Position numbers and translations under genes: made by a program. Of a stretch of 64,000 bases of DNA, positions 56,381-64,000 are shown piece by piece; position 1 is the first letter of the stretch; each line of letters starts with the position of its first letter. The notes beneath the pieces are model-generated. The model searched no databases. It was not told the origin of the DNA and saw nothing but the letters and a program-made list of their open reading frames with translations. This DNA is from Variovorax paradoxus (GTDB lineage: Bacteria; Pseudomonadota; Gammaproteobacteria; Burkholderiales; Burkholderiaceae_C), in contig NZ_JAGGNU010000023.1 in the NCBI RefSeq assembly GCF_018614915.1, positions 1 through 64,000 of the forward strand. Reading direction: 5' to 3'.

Positions 56381-57364
56381 TCACCTTTGCACCTCGGTGG
56401 TCAAAGTTCTCAGCGCGGCGACGTGTGCATCGATGCGATGCGGTACGTACCACTTGTGCGCCTCGCGCCCGATGGCGCGCGGATCGACGGCCGATCGATC
56501 GACCGCCTCGAAGCCACGAGCATAGTGCACGTTGGGCCGGAGGCCGTCATGCACGCCATACGCGTCCGACAGCAGGATCGGGCAGACGGCATGCGAGCTG
56601 TAGGCGGCGAAGATGCTGCTCTTGGATACGTAGTCCGGCGGGTAGGCCAGGGCGCCGTAATCCGCGCTGGACAGCGCCAGGCTCACCTGTTCGGTCGGCA
56701 GCTTGCCGTGCGCGATCACGCCTTCCCGCGCCAGCCGTTGCGAGAGCGGGCCTTCAGGCATTGCCGGGCCGATGTCGTGGATCTCGAGGTCGTTGCGCTT
56801 GGCGCAGCGGAAGAGTTCGCCGTCCGCCCACTCGTAGGACTGGGCCCGGATGCCGGCGCTGCCGAAGACCACCAGCTTGCGCTGCCGTTCGGTCTCGATC
56901 GAGGCGGGCTCGCCCACGTTCGAGAACACCGGCAGCACCCGGTGCGGCGTGGACTGGGAACGCTCCAGCAGCCAGCGCGCAGATTCCTCCCGGTTCGTCA
57001 ACCAGAAATCGGATCGCAGCAACAGGTCGCGCGCGATCCGCTGCTGGCAAGCGCTGAGCCAGAAGGCGGAGCCCCACGGAGGGCCGGTCGCGAAGAGCTC
57101 ATGGAAGACGACGCCGAAGGCCTTGAACTGGGTGCGCAGGCCGTCGATCTTGTCGACCAGCCACAGCGGAATGCCGCGCTTCTGAAAACCGTAGCCGCTG
57201 AAATGCAGGAGCAGGAACTCCCCATTCAGCGATGCGGTGTCGGTGCTGTGCGTCAGCTCCATCAGCGGCGCCTGGAGCGGATTGCCCAGCACCGTCGCAT
57301 AGTCCCGCACGCCGCCCGTGCCGGGTGGAACCAGGGAGATGGAGGTGGCATTCATGCGGGGCAT
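56381..57364 (-). CDS. Glycosyltransferase-like protein of the EPS operon
   Basis: A 327-residue GT-B-like protein that is divergent from the standard GT4 set. FLLLHFSGYGFQKRGIPLWLV and FGVVFHELFATGPPW lie in the N-domain; the C-domain has KLVVFGSAGIRAQSYEW, EGVIAHGKLPTEQVSLALSS and DYGALAYPPDYVSKSSIFAA. Its place between fcl and the polymerase gene supports a transferase role. An internal ATG at 57355 (MNATSIS) is as likely a start as 57364; neither has a clear Shine-Dalgarno. Confidence 0.7.
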   Translation of the reverse strand: MPRMNATSISLVPPGTGGVRDYATVLGNPLQAPLMELTHSTDTASLNGEFLLLHFSGYGFQKRGIPLWLVDKIDGLRTQFKAFGVVFHELFATGPPWGSAFWLSACQQRIARDLLLRSDFWLTNREESARWLLERSQSTPHRVLPVFSNVGEPASIETERQRKLVVFGSAGIRAQSYEWADGELFRCAKRNDLEIHDIGPAMPEGPLSQRLAREGVIAHGKLPTEQVSLALSSADYGALAYPPDYVSKSSIFAAYSSHAVCPILLSDAYGVHDGLRPNVHYARGFEAVDRSAVDPRAIGREAHKWYVPHRIDAHVAALRTLTTEVQR

Positions 57365-57385
57365 CGACGCTGTGGCTTCGGATCC

Positions 57386-58354
57386 TCAGGAAGCAATGAG
57401 TTCTTCGCTGCAGAAATCTTCGTAGGCGCGCTCCACGCCGGCGCGCAGCGTCATCCTGGGTTGCCAGCCGAGCTGGCGAATCAGTGAAATGTCGAGCAGC
57501 TTGCGCGGCGCGCCATCAGGCTTGCTTGCGTCGCAGCGGATGCTGCCGCGATAGCCTACCGTCTCGCTCACCAGCTGTGCGAGCTCCGCGATCGACAGGT
57601 CTTCGCCGCTGCCGACATTGATGTGGCTGCTCGTGGGTTCCGTATGGGACGCATAGATTTCGCGCGGAAGGTCCATCACGTGGACGCAGGCACTGGCCAT
57701 GTCGTCGACGTAGAGGAATTCCCGCTTCGGGGTGCCTGTGCCCCAGATCACGACCGAGGGCGCATCGGCGAGCTTGGCTTCGTGGAAGCGCCGGATCATC
57801 GCGGGCAGCACATGGCTGTTCTCGGGATGGTAGTTGTCGCCCGGTCCGTAGAGATTGGTGGGCATCACGCTGCGGAAGTCGCAGCCGTATTGGCGGTTGT
57901 AGCTTTCGCAGAGCTTGATGCCGGCGATCTTGGCGATGGCGTAGGGCTCGTTGGTCGGTTCCAGCTTGCCGGTCAGGAGCGCGTCCTCGGCCATCGGCTG
58001 CGCCGCGAGCCGCGGATAGATGCAGCTCGAACCGAGAAAGAGCAGCTTGCTCGCACCGGTGCGCCAGGCCTCGTGGATCAGGTTCGCCTCGACCATCAGG
58101 TTCGAATAGATGAACTCCGCCGGATAGGTGTTGTTGGCGTGGATGCCTCCGACCTTCGCCGCCGCCACGTAGACCTCCTGCGGTTTTTCTTCGGCGAAGA
58201 AGGCGCGGACCTGGGCCTGGTCCGTCAGGTCGAGTTCGGCACGGCTTCTGGTGAGGATGTTGGTGTAGCCTTTTTCGACCAGGCATCGCACGATGGCGCT
58301 GCCCACCATGCCGCGGTGTCCCGCCACGAAAATCCGCTTCTGAAACTCGTTCAT
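57386..58354 (-). CDS. fcl: GDP-L-fucose synthase
   Basis: A 322-residue SDR epimerase/reductase that turns GDP-4-keto-6-deoxymannose into GDP-L-fucose. Cofactor site [10 protein letters not shown] (12-21); catalytic Tyr138/Lys142 in [20 protein letters not shown] and [19 protein letters not shown] are family hallmarks. Its substrate-making partner gmd is not in the window. It lies in the leftward EPS operon between manC and a glycosyltransferase. Confidence 0.95.
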   Translation of the reverse strand: MNEFQKRIFVAGHRGMVGSAIVRCLVEKGYTNILTRSRAELDLTDQAQVRAFFAEEKPQEVYVAAAKVGGIHANNTYPAEFIYSNLMVEANLIHEAWRTGASKLLFLGSSCIYPRLAAQPMAEDALLTGKLEPTNEPYAIAKIAGIKLCESYNRQYGCDFRSVMPTNLYGPGDNYHPENSHVLPAMIRRFHEAKLADAPSVVIWGTGTPKREFLYVDDMASACVHVMDLPREIYASHTEPTSSHINVGSGEDLSIAELAQLVSETVGYRGSIRCDASKPDGAPRKLLDISLIRQLGWQPRMTLRAGVERAYEDFCSEELIAS

Positions 58355-58409
58355 GGAATAGACCTTGGTACGGGTGAAGATGACGCCCGGGCTTCCCGGG
58401 CCAAAGCGG

Positions 58410-59849
58410 TCAGGCGAGGCGTTTCTGCTGACCGGTCGCGTGTTCGGGCAGATCGTCGAAGCGCACGATGTCGTCCTCGCCGAGGTAGCCGCCGGTCTGG
58501 ACTTCGATCACTTCGAGGATGGTCTTGCCGGCATTTTCCAATTTGTACTTGGCACCTACAGGAATGTAGATCGACTCGTTTTCCTTGACCAGAAGGGTCT
58601 TGTCGTCGCACACCACACTCGCCGTTCCCTTGACCACCACCCAGTGTTCGGCGCGATGGTGGTGCATCCGCAGCGCAAGGTGCGCGCCGGGCTTGACTGT
58701 CAGGCGCTTGACGGCGAAGCGCTCGCCGTCGTCGATGCTGTCGTAGGCGCCCCAAGGCCGGGGAATACGGCGATGCCGCGTGGCCTGGCTGTGGCCCTGC
58801 GTCGTGAGCAGGGCGACCACGTCCTTGACCTGTTCGGCACAGTCGCTGTGCGCGACCAGGAGCGCATCCGGCGTGTCCACCACCAGCAAATCCTTGGTGC
58901 CCAGCGCCACGACGGGGCGATTGGGCGCATAGATGAAGGTGTTGCGCGCACCGATGGCAAAGCCCTTGCCGCTGATCCGGTTGCCGTCGCCGTCCGCGTC
59001 GTGCAGGTCGGCCACTGCGTTCCAGCTGCCGACATCGCTCCAGCGGCCCTGGAAGGGAATGACCGCCACCCGGTCGCATTTTTCGAGCACCGCGTAGTCG
59101 ATGCTCTGGCTGCGGCAGTGACCGAATGCAGCGCCGTCCATGCGCAGGAAATCGCCATCGGTTTCGATGGCCGCGGTGGCCTGCCGGCAACTGTCGAGGA
59201 TGTCGGCCGCGTGCTCCTGAAGCGCCGCGATCAGCACCTTGGCTTGCACCAGCAGGATGCCGGCATTCCAGAGATGGCCGCCGGCGAGCAACAGCTGCTC
59301 GGCATGCTGCGCAGCCGGCTTCTCGATGAACGCGGCCACCGCGTGGCCTGCCTCGTCGCCCAGTGCTTCAGCGAGCTTTGCCCCTTGCCGGATGTAGCCG
59401 TAGGCCGTACTTGGAAAGGTCGGCTCCACGCCGAAGGTCACGAGGTACCCGGCCAGTGCCGCGGGGACGCCTTTCTGAACCGTGGCGACGAAGCGCTCTG
59501 CATCGGGAATGTGGTGATCGGCGGGCGCAAACAGCAGCAGCTGCTCCGGCTCGGCCAGGAGGGCGATCGCCGCCATGGCTGCCGCGGTGTTGCGTGCCAC
59601 CGGCTCGAGCAACTGCTTGCCGCGAACCTCGGCGGCTTCGATGCTTTCCTGCACCAGGAAACGGTGCTCTTCCGCTGCGACGCAGGTCACCTCGGCATTC
59701 AGCCGACGAAGACGTTCCAGCGTGAGCACAAGAAGATTCTTGTTGTCGATCAGCGGAACGAACTGCTTGGGCAAGGTCTTGCGCGACAGCGGCCACAGAC
59801 GAGTGCCGCTGCCGCCGCAGAGGACGATCGGCCGGATGCTGCTCGTCAC
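58410..59849 (-). CDS. manC: Mannose-1-phosphate guanylyltransferase / mannose-6-phosphate isomerase
   Basis: A 479-residue bifunctional enzyme making GDP-mannose. The N-terminal nucleotidyltransferase has [29 protein letters not shown] and PSTAYGYI; the C-terminal cupin (from about 345) has [30 protein letters not shown] and [15 protein letters not shown]. The start is a GTG overlapping the stop of the sugar transferase gene (GGTGA); no ATG is nearer the domain start. Phosphomannomutase is not seen in the window. Confidence 0.95.
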   Translation of the reverse strand: MTSSIRPIVLCGGSGTRLWPLSRKTLPKQFVPLIDNKNLLVLTLERLRRLNAEVTCVAAEEHRFLVQESIEAAEVRGKQLLEPVARNTAAAMAAIALLAEPEQLLLFAPADHHIPDAERFVATVQKGVPAALAGYLVTFGVEPTFPSTAYGYIRQGAKLAEALGDEAGHAVAAFIEKPAAQHAEQLLLAGGHLWNAGILLVQAKVLIAALQEHAADILDSCRQATAAIETDGDFLRMDGAAFGHCRSQSIDYAVLEKCDRVAVIPFQGRWSDVGSWNAVADLHDADGDGNRISGKGFAIGARNTFIYAPNRPVVALGTKDLLVVDTPDALLVAHSDCAEQVKDVVALLTTQGHSQATRHRRIPRPWGAYDSIDDGERFAVKRLTVKPGAHLALRMHHHRAEHWVVVKGTASVVCDDKTLLVKENESIYIPVGAKYKLENAGKTILEVIEVQTGGYLGEDDIVRFDDLPEHATGQQKRLA

Positions 59850-60568
59850 CTCGAACCCTCTCCGGTGATCACTGCACGCACGGTCTTCAGCAGGATCTTG
59901 ATGTCGAGCCACAAGGACCAGTTGCCCACGTATTCCATGTCGAGCTCGACGCGTCTGGCATAGGACAGGCGATTGCGGCCGCTGACCTGCCACAGGCCCG
60001 TGATGCCGGGGCGCATCGCGCAATAGTGTTCCCAGCCCTTGCCGTAGAGGCTGCGCTGGCGCTCCATGCAGGGACGCGGACCGACCAGGCTCATGTCGCC
60101 CTTGAGCACGTTCCAGAACTGGGGCAATTCGTCGAGGCTCAGCTTGCGGATGAACTGGCCGATCGGTGTGATGCGCGGATCTTTCTCGAGCTTCTGAAAG
60201 GTGTCCCATTCGGTGCGAGCCATGTCGTTGCGGCTCAGGAATTCGTCCAGCACCACTTCGGAGTTGTGCACCATCGAGCGGAACTTGTAGAAGCGAAACC
60301 GTTGGCCGCTTTCTCCGAGGCGGTTCTGCCAGAAGTGGACCGGGCGGCCCATGCTGATGCGAACGGCGAGCGCAACGAGCAAATAGAGAGGGCCGAAAAG
60401 GACAAAGAAGGTCAGCGCACCCACGATATCGATGGCGCGCTTCGCCGCCCGCTCCAGTCGAGTGAGCTTGCGTGGCCCCACGTATGCTGGGGGCGCGGAG
60501 GGGCCGCCGCCATCAGGGGTGAAGCGTCGGACCACGTTGCCGTGTGCGGTCGAGTCGGAACGAAACAT
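59846..60568 (-). CDS. Initiating sugar transferase (monotopic phosphoglycosyltransferase)
   Basis: A 240-residue member of the bacterial sugar transferase family (WcaJ/WbaP C-terminal core). It transfers sugar-1-phosphate to undecaprenyl phosphate to start repeat-unit synthesis. One re-entrant membrane helix (about 49-70) precedes [40 protein letters not shown] and [14 protein letters not shown]. The N-terminal polytopic part of WcaJ is absent, as in short relatives. It is first in the leftward EPS operon. GGGGGA lies 8 nt upstream of ATG 60568. Confidence 0.92.
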   Translation of the reverse strand: MFRSDSTAHGNVVRRFTPDGGGPSAPPAYVGPRKLTRLERAAKRAIDIVGALTFFVLFGPLYLLVALAVRISMGRPVHFWQNRLGESGQRFRFYKFRSMVHNSEVVLDEFLSRNDMARTEWDTFQKLEKDPRITPIGQFIRKLSLDELPQFWNVLKGDMSLVGPRPCMERQRSLYGKGWEHYCAMRPGITGLWQVSGRNRLSYARRVELDMEYVGNWSLWLDIKILLKTVRAVITGEGSR

Positions 60569-60875
60569 TTAAAAATCCCCCGTGACGGGTGCTGCCTCAA
60601 CTTCGGAGCGTGGCAGTGTAACGCTTTACTACTATTCGCAAGAATTTGAACACAAGATTCTCTCGTTGTCTTGTGAACAAAAGACGTACACCCTTTGTCA
60701 GGCAATGTAAGCTTCGCGCTCTGTGAACGGGCCATCATTGAACTTTGGTGCAATGCAGCATGTTCGCAGCAAGTGTAGTTCTTTTGTATGACAACATGTT
60801 AACGCTTCTTGACGATTAAGTGTTGTTTACAAGCGCCGCTCGTCGATTTCGTGACCTACTTCTTCTCGTCGGCGA

Positions 60876-60890
60876 TGCTGCAGTGCAGCA
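60876..60890. repeat. 15-bp palindrome TGCTGCA-G-TGCAGCA
   Basis: Seven-base arms around one central base, perfect, about 310 bp upstream of the leftward EPS operon. It looks like a dimeric regulator site. Confidence 0.45.
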
Positions 60891-60947
60891 AGCATACGGC
60901 GTGCCGAATGAGTCGCAAAGAATTAAATCAATGTAGCTAGCGAAGGA

Positions 60948-60986
60948 GCGTCGGTCGAACGCCCAGCGCGGCGTCGGTCGAACGCC
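60948..60986. repeat. Two 16-bp direct repeats
   Basis: GCGTCGGTCGAACGCC occurs at 60948-60963 and again at 60971-60986, a 23-bp period. Tandem identical sites a little over two helical turns apart suit cooperative binding of a regulator, but they may be a simple duplication. Each unit is itself partly symmetric (GCGT...ACGC). Confidence 0.5.
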
Positions 60987-61099
60987 TTGCGGGACCGGCT
61001 CGATGAGCGGAGCAGACAGGCGTGACGGGAGGGTGGCCGAGCCGCGCAGACGCTGGCGCGGACCCATCAAGATGGTTGTATCGGCAAGGCTGCCGAGCG

Positions 61100-61124
61100 A
61101 GAGGGAGGTGGCTCGCCTCCCTCT
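61100..61124 (-). terminator. Stem-loop behind rne
   Basis: On the minus strand AGAGGGAGG pairs perfectly with CCTCCCTCT across a 7-nt loop, 10 bp after the rne stop. No T-run follows; it may terminate weakly or protect the 3' end of the mRNA. Confidence 0.5.
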
Positions 61125-61134
61125 GTGCAGTTGC

Positions 61135-64000
61135 TTACTGGCGGACGCCTGTGGCGTGCGCTGCGTCTTCGAACGGCAGCACCATGTTGCCGAGGTCGCG
61201 ACGGGTTTCCACCAGGACCAGCGGACCCTCGTCGATCATGATCGCGGCCGGGCGCTCGCGAGGCACATGGACGGGCTGGGGCTCTGCCGCAATCGCGGCG
61301 CGAACTTGCGCCACGCGCTCGGCGTCCGAATTCACCCAATGCAATCCCGAACCTTCGGCCACTTGGGCGAGTTCGTCCAGCGGCAGTTCGAAAGGCTGAA
61401 CTTTCGGCAGCGCGCGCGGGCTTGCCGGCTTGGCTTCGACCATGATCGGTGCCGAGGGTGCCGAGGGTGCCGAGGGTGCCGAGGGTGCCGAGGGTGCCGT
61501 TGTCGCCCGTTCGGTGCGAAGCAAGGGCGCCGGCGTGTGGACGTCGATGGCCTCACCGGGTTCGGCGGGCGCCGGAGCAAGTGCAGACGCGGTCGTCTCG
61601 CCTTCTTCACGCGGGCTGCGCTCGCGGCGATCGCGGCCGTAGCGATCGCGCGAGCGGCCACGGCGCTCTTCGCCCTCACGGCGCGGCGCGAGATCCTCGT
61701 TCGACGCATCACTGGCGCTGCCGATCTCCGCGGCCTCGCCGGCAGGCGCCTGGGCTGCTGCGGCGGAGGGCGCTTCGACAGGACGCGGGGCGCCGTCGCT
61801 ACGCCGCTCGCGGCGGCCTTCGCTGCGCTCGCCGCGGGGCGCACGCTCTTCGCGGCCGCCTTCGTTGCGCTCGCCGCGCGGCGCATGCTCTTCGCGGCCG
61901 CTGCGAGCACCGCGATCGGCTGAAGCGCCATCCCGCTGTTGTGTGTCGTCGCCGTTCGCTGCGCGGGCGCTGTCGCCGGTGCGTTCACGGTCTGCATTGC
62001 GCTCGCCGCGTTCCCGACGTTCGCCGCGTCCGCGCGGTGCCCGCTCTGCGGGAGGAGTTCCCTCGTCGCCTGCGGGTGCGTTCGGTGCGATCGCCTGTGC
62101 TTCGAGTTGAGCTTCGGCCGTCTCGCTTGGCACCTGGCGCAGGTCGCTGTCGCGACGCTCGCCGCGGCCGCGGCGTTCGCCTTCGCGCGGCGCACGCGCT
62201 TCGCGGGGCTCGCGCTGTTCACGTGGTTCGCGCGGTTCGCGGATTTGGCTGTCGTTGCGCGCCTCGGCGCGGACTTCGCGTCCCTCACGGCGTTCGCCTT
62301 CGCGGCGTTCGCCGGAGCGGCCGCCACGGCGTTCACCGCCGCGCCCTTCGCCGCGTCCGCCGCGACGCTGCTCGCCGTCGCGCGCGGTGCGCGCCTCGCC
62401 GTCCCGGCCACTGCGGCCTTCACGGCGCGGCTTGGGCGCTTCCACGGGAATGACGACCGGGGCAGGTGCCGGCGCCGGTGCGGCTCCGAACAGGCTCTTG
62501 ATCCAGCCGAAGAGGCCCGATTCGGCAGGTGCGCGCGCAACGGGTGCGGCTGCGACAGGCGCTGGCGCCGCCACCGGCGGACGCACTGCTTCGGGCTTCG
62601 GCACCGCCGCCGGCGCCGGCGCATCGGGCAGCACGCCCTTGATCACCGGCGTCTGCTTGTTGGTCGGCTCCTGCGAGCGCCGCGTGACCGAGGTCGGATC
62701 CTCGATCTCGTCGGCCATCTTGTAGCTGGCCTCGATGTGGTCGAGGCGCGGGTCGTCGTGCTTCAGGCGCTCCAGCTTGTAGTTGGGCGTTTCCAGCGTC
62801 TTGTTGGGCACCATCAGCACGGTCACGCGCTGCTTGAGCTCGATCTTGGCGATCTCCGGGCGCTTTTCGTTCAGCAGGAAGGAGGCAACTTCGACCGGCA
62901 CCTGCACGTGCACGGCGGCCGTGTTGTCCTTCATAGACTCTTCCTGAATGATGCGCAGGATCTGCAGCGCGCTCGATTCGGTGTCGCGGATGTGGCCCGA
63001 GCCGCCGCAGCGGGGACAGGGGATCGACGAGCCTTCGGAGAGCGCCGGCTTCAGGCGCTGGCGGCTCATTTCCATCAGGCCGAACTTGCTGATCGAGCCG
63101 AACTGGACGCGCGCGCGGTCCTGCCGCAGCGCGTCGCGCAGACGGCTCTCGACTTCGCGGCGATTCTTCGACTCGTCCATGTCGATGAAGTCGATGACGA
63201 TCAGGCCGCCCAGGTCGCGCAGGCGCATCTGGCGGGCCACTTCGTCGGCCGCTTCGAGGTTGGTGCGGGTAGCCGTCTCTTCGATGTCGCCGCCCTTGAT
63301 GGCGCGTGCCGAGTTCACGTCGACCGAGACCAGCGCTTCGGTGTGATCGATGACGATGGCGCCGCCGCTGGGCAACTGCACGGTGCGGGCATAGGCCGAT
63401 TCGATCTGGTGCTCGATCTGGAAGCGGCTGAACAGGGCGGCGTCGTCGCGGTAGCGCTTCACGCGCGCAGCATGCTCGGGCATCACGTGCGCCATGAACT
63501 GCTGCGCCTGGTCGTAGATGTCGTCGGTGTCGATCAGGATGTCGCCGATGTCGTGATTGAAGTAATCGCGAATCGCGCGGATCACCAGCGAGGACTCTTG
63601 GTAGATCAGGAAAGCGCCCTTGCCGCCCTTGGCAGCGCCATCGATGGCGGTCCACAGCTTGAGCAGGTAGTTCAGGTCCCACTGCAGTTCGGGCGCCGAG
63701 CGGCCGATGCCCGCGGTGCGCGCGATGATGCTCATGCCCTTGGGGTACTCGAGCTGGTCCATCGCCTCCTTGAGTTCGGCGCGGTCGTCGCCCTCGATGC
63801 GCCGGCTGACGCCGCCGCCGCGCGGATTGTTCGGCATCAGTACGACATAGCGGCCGGCCAGCGAGATGAAGGTGGTCAGGGCCGCGCCCTTGTTGCCGCG
63901 CTCTTCCTTCTCGACCTGCACCACCAGTTCCTGTCCTTCCCGGATCGCATCCTGGATACGGGCTTGGCTGGCCGAGACGCCCTCGGCGAAGTACTGCTTG
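61135..64000 (-). CDS. rne: Ribonuclease E (3' portion; 5' end outside window)
   Basis: The endoribonuclease of mRNA decay and rRNA/tRNA processing, the core of the degradosome. About 955 codons are visible, starting within the S1 domain at Lys-Gln-Tyr-Phe and continuing EGQELVVQVEKEERGNKGA. The catalytic DNase I-like part has VVIDHTEALVSVDVNSARA-type residues and IDFIDMDESKNRREVE with the metal-binding aspartates; the zinc link is CPRCGGSG. The last 500 residues are a disordered tail: Ala/Pro spacer, amphipathic GLFGWIKSLFG (membrane anchor-like), then Arg/Glu/Gly-rich RNA-binding repeats and a (Ser-Ala-Pro)n run. The start lies beyond 64000. Confidence 0.95.
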   Translation of the reverse strand, partial: KQYFAEGVSASQARIQDAIREGQELVVQVEKEERGNKGAALTTFISLAGRYVVLMPNNPRGGGVSRRIEGDDRAELKEAMDQLEYPKGMSIIARTAGIGRSAPELQWDLNYLLKLWTAIDGAAKGGKGAFLIYQESSLVIRAIRDYFNHDIGDILIDTDDIYDQAQQFMAHVMPEHAARVKRYRDDAALFSRFQIEHQIESAYARTVQLPSGGAIVIDHTEALVSVDVNSARAIKGGDIEETATRTNLEAADEVARQMRLRDLGGLIVIDFIDMDESKNRREVESRLRDALRQDRARVQFGSISKFGLMEMSRQRLKPALSEGSSIPCPRCGGSGHIRDTESSALQILRIIQEESMKDNTAAVHVQVPVEVASFLLNEKRPEIAKIELKQRVTVLMVPNKTLETPNYKLERLKHDDPRLDHIEASYKMADEIEDPTSVTRRSQEPTNKQTPVIKGVLPDAPAPAAVPKPEAVRPPVAAPAPVAAAPVARAPAESGLFGWIKSLFGAAPAPAPAPVVIPVEAPKPRREGRSGRDGEARTARDGEQRRGGRGEGRGGERRGGRSGERREGERREGREVRAEARNDSQIREPREPREQREPREARAPREGERRGRGERRDSDLRQVPSETAEAQLEAQAIAPNAPAGDEGTPPAERAPRGRGERRERGERNADRERTGDSARAANGDDTQQRDGASADRGARSGREEHAPRGERNEGGREERAPRGERSEGRRERRSDGAPRPVEAPSAAAAQAPAGEAAEIGSASDASNEDLAPRREGEERRGRSRDRYGRDRRERSPREEGETTASALAPAPAEPGEAIDVHTPAPLLRTERATTAPSAPSAPSAPSAPSAPIMVEAKPASPRALPKVQPFELPLDELAQVAEGSGLHWVNSDAERVAQVRAAIAAEPQPVHVPRERPAAIMIDEGPLVLVETRRDLGNMVLPFEDAAHATGVRQ
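61448..61499. repeat. 9-bp tandem repeat inside rne
   Basis: The unit GGTGCCGAG is repeated five times perfectly with a partial sixth copy. On the coding strand it gives repeated Ser-Ala-Pro in the disordered tail of RNase E. The unit length is a multiple of three, so copy-number change would not break the frame. Confidence 0.9.

Larger units (their letters stand above)
60569..61134. promoter_or_regulatory. 566-bp control region of the leftward EPS operon
   Basis: No gene is visible. The half next to the sugar transferase (60600-60840) is strikingly AT-rich for this DNA and must hold the operon's promoter; a weak leftward candidate is TTGCGA, 15 bp, then TACACT near 60615-60641. The far half holds a 15-bp palindrome (60876-60890) and two 16-bp direct repeats (60948 and 60971). 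It ends at the hairpin behind rne. The length and AT skew suggest multi-factor control, possibly with a nucleoid-associated silencer. Confidence 0.55.

Noticed and set aside
61448..61499. Tandem repeat considered as a CRISPR array
   Set aside because: The unit is 9 bp with no spacers and lies inside the rne coding frame.

Overview
The window is high-GC DNA from a betaproteobacterium, most likely a member of the Comamonadaceae close to Variovorax. The evidence is the gene arrangement (argH; a LytS/AlgR-like pair; ppc divergent from hemC-hemD-hemX-hemY; rne at the edge) and the protein sequences, recognised by eye without a database search. Nearly all of it is chromosomal coding sequence. I saw no rRNA, tRNA, CRISPR array, integrase, transposase or replication origin.

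Layout. 114-5859: small, mostly minus-strand metabolic and hypothetical genes (deacetylase, ABM-like, Imm5-like, PaaI-type thioesterase, DUF2277, DUF3574, DUF3592, DinB, RidA, DUF1330). 5924-14391: a giant periplasmic alpha-2-macroglobulin facing away from a glycosyltransferase and an OpgC-type acyltransferase. 14721-19053: an accessory island with a TbpB-like surface lipoprotein, a decayed filamentous haemagglutinin/CdiA gene (TpsA), two tandem paralogous small genes in the immunity position, more toxin-gene scraps, and an SseB_C-like/DUF2569 membrane protein. 19111-22653: SGNH hydrolase with an ECF sigma/anti-sigma pair, then a membrane protein. 22657-27373: rhomboid protease, UDP-glucose dehydrogenase, UDP-xylose synthase-like enzyme and a GT2. 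27497-31985: argH, histidine kinase, LytTR regulator, AI-2E transporter. 31990-41320: LysR regulator, a 2723-residue cyclic beta-1,2-glucan synthase and a small coupled membrane protein. 41479-48501: ppc, and the divergent haem operon hemCDXY. 48730-60568: an exopolysaccharide locus made of two convergent operons, wza-wzb-wzc rightward and a seven-gene operon (sugar transferase, manC, fcl, GT, Wzy-like, GT4, wcaI-like) leftward, meeting tail to tail with a 6-bp gap. 61135-64000: the 3' part of rne, running off the window.

How genes work together. The EPS locus encodes GDP-mannose/GDP-fucose steps, an initiating phosphoglycosyltransferase, three glycosyltransferases, a polymerase candidate and the Wza/Wzb/Wzc export and control apparatus. 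No gmd, no phosphomannomutase and no Wzx flippase are in the window. UDP-glucuronate and UDP-xylose could come from the 24-27 kb cluster. A separate glucan theme (NdvB plus an OpgC-like acyltransferase) suggests modified periplasmic glucans.

The most unusual stretch is 15.6-19.1 kb. There the toxin gene has lost its middle and its toxin, but its extreme C-terminal tail survives in two copies. Each copy overlaps, by ATGA, an intact member of a duplicated small gene family that looks like orphan immunity genes. All functional statements rest on reading the sequence and on knowledge of the families; nothing was searched.
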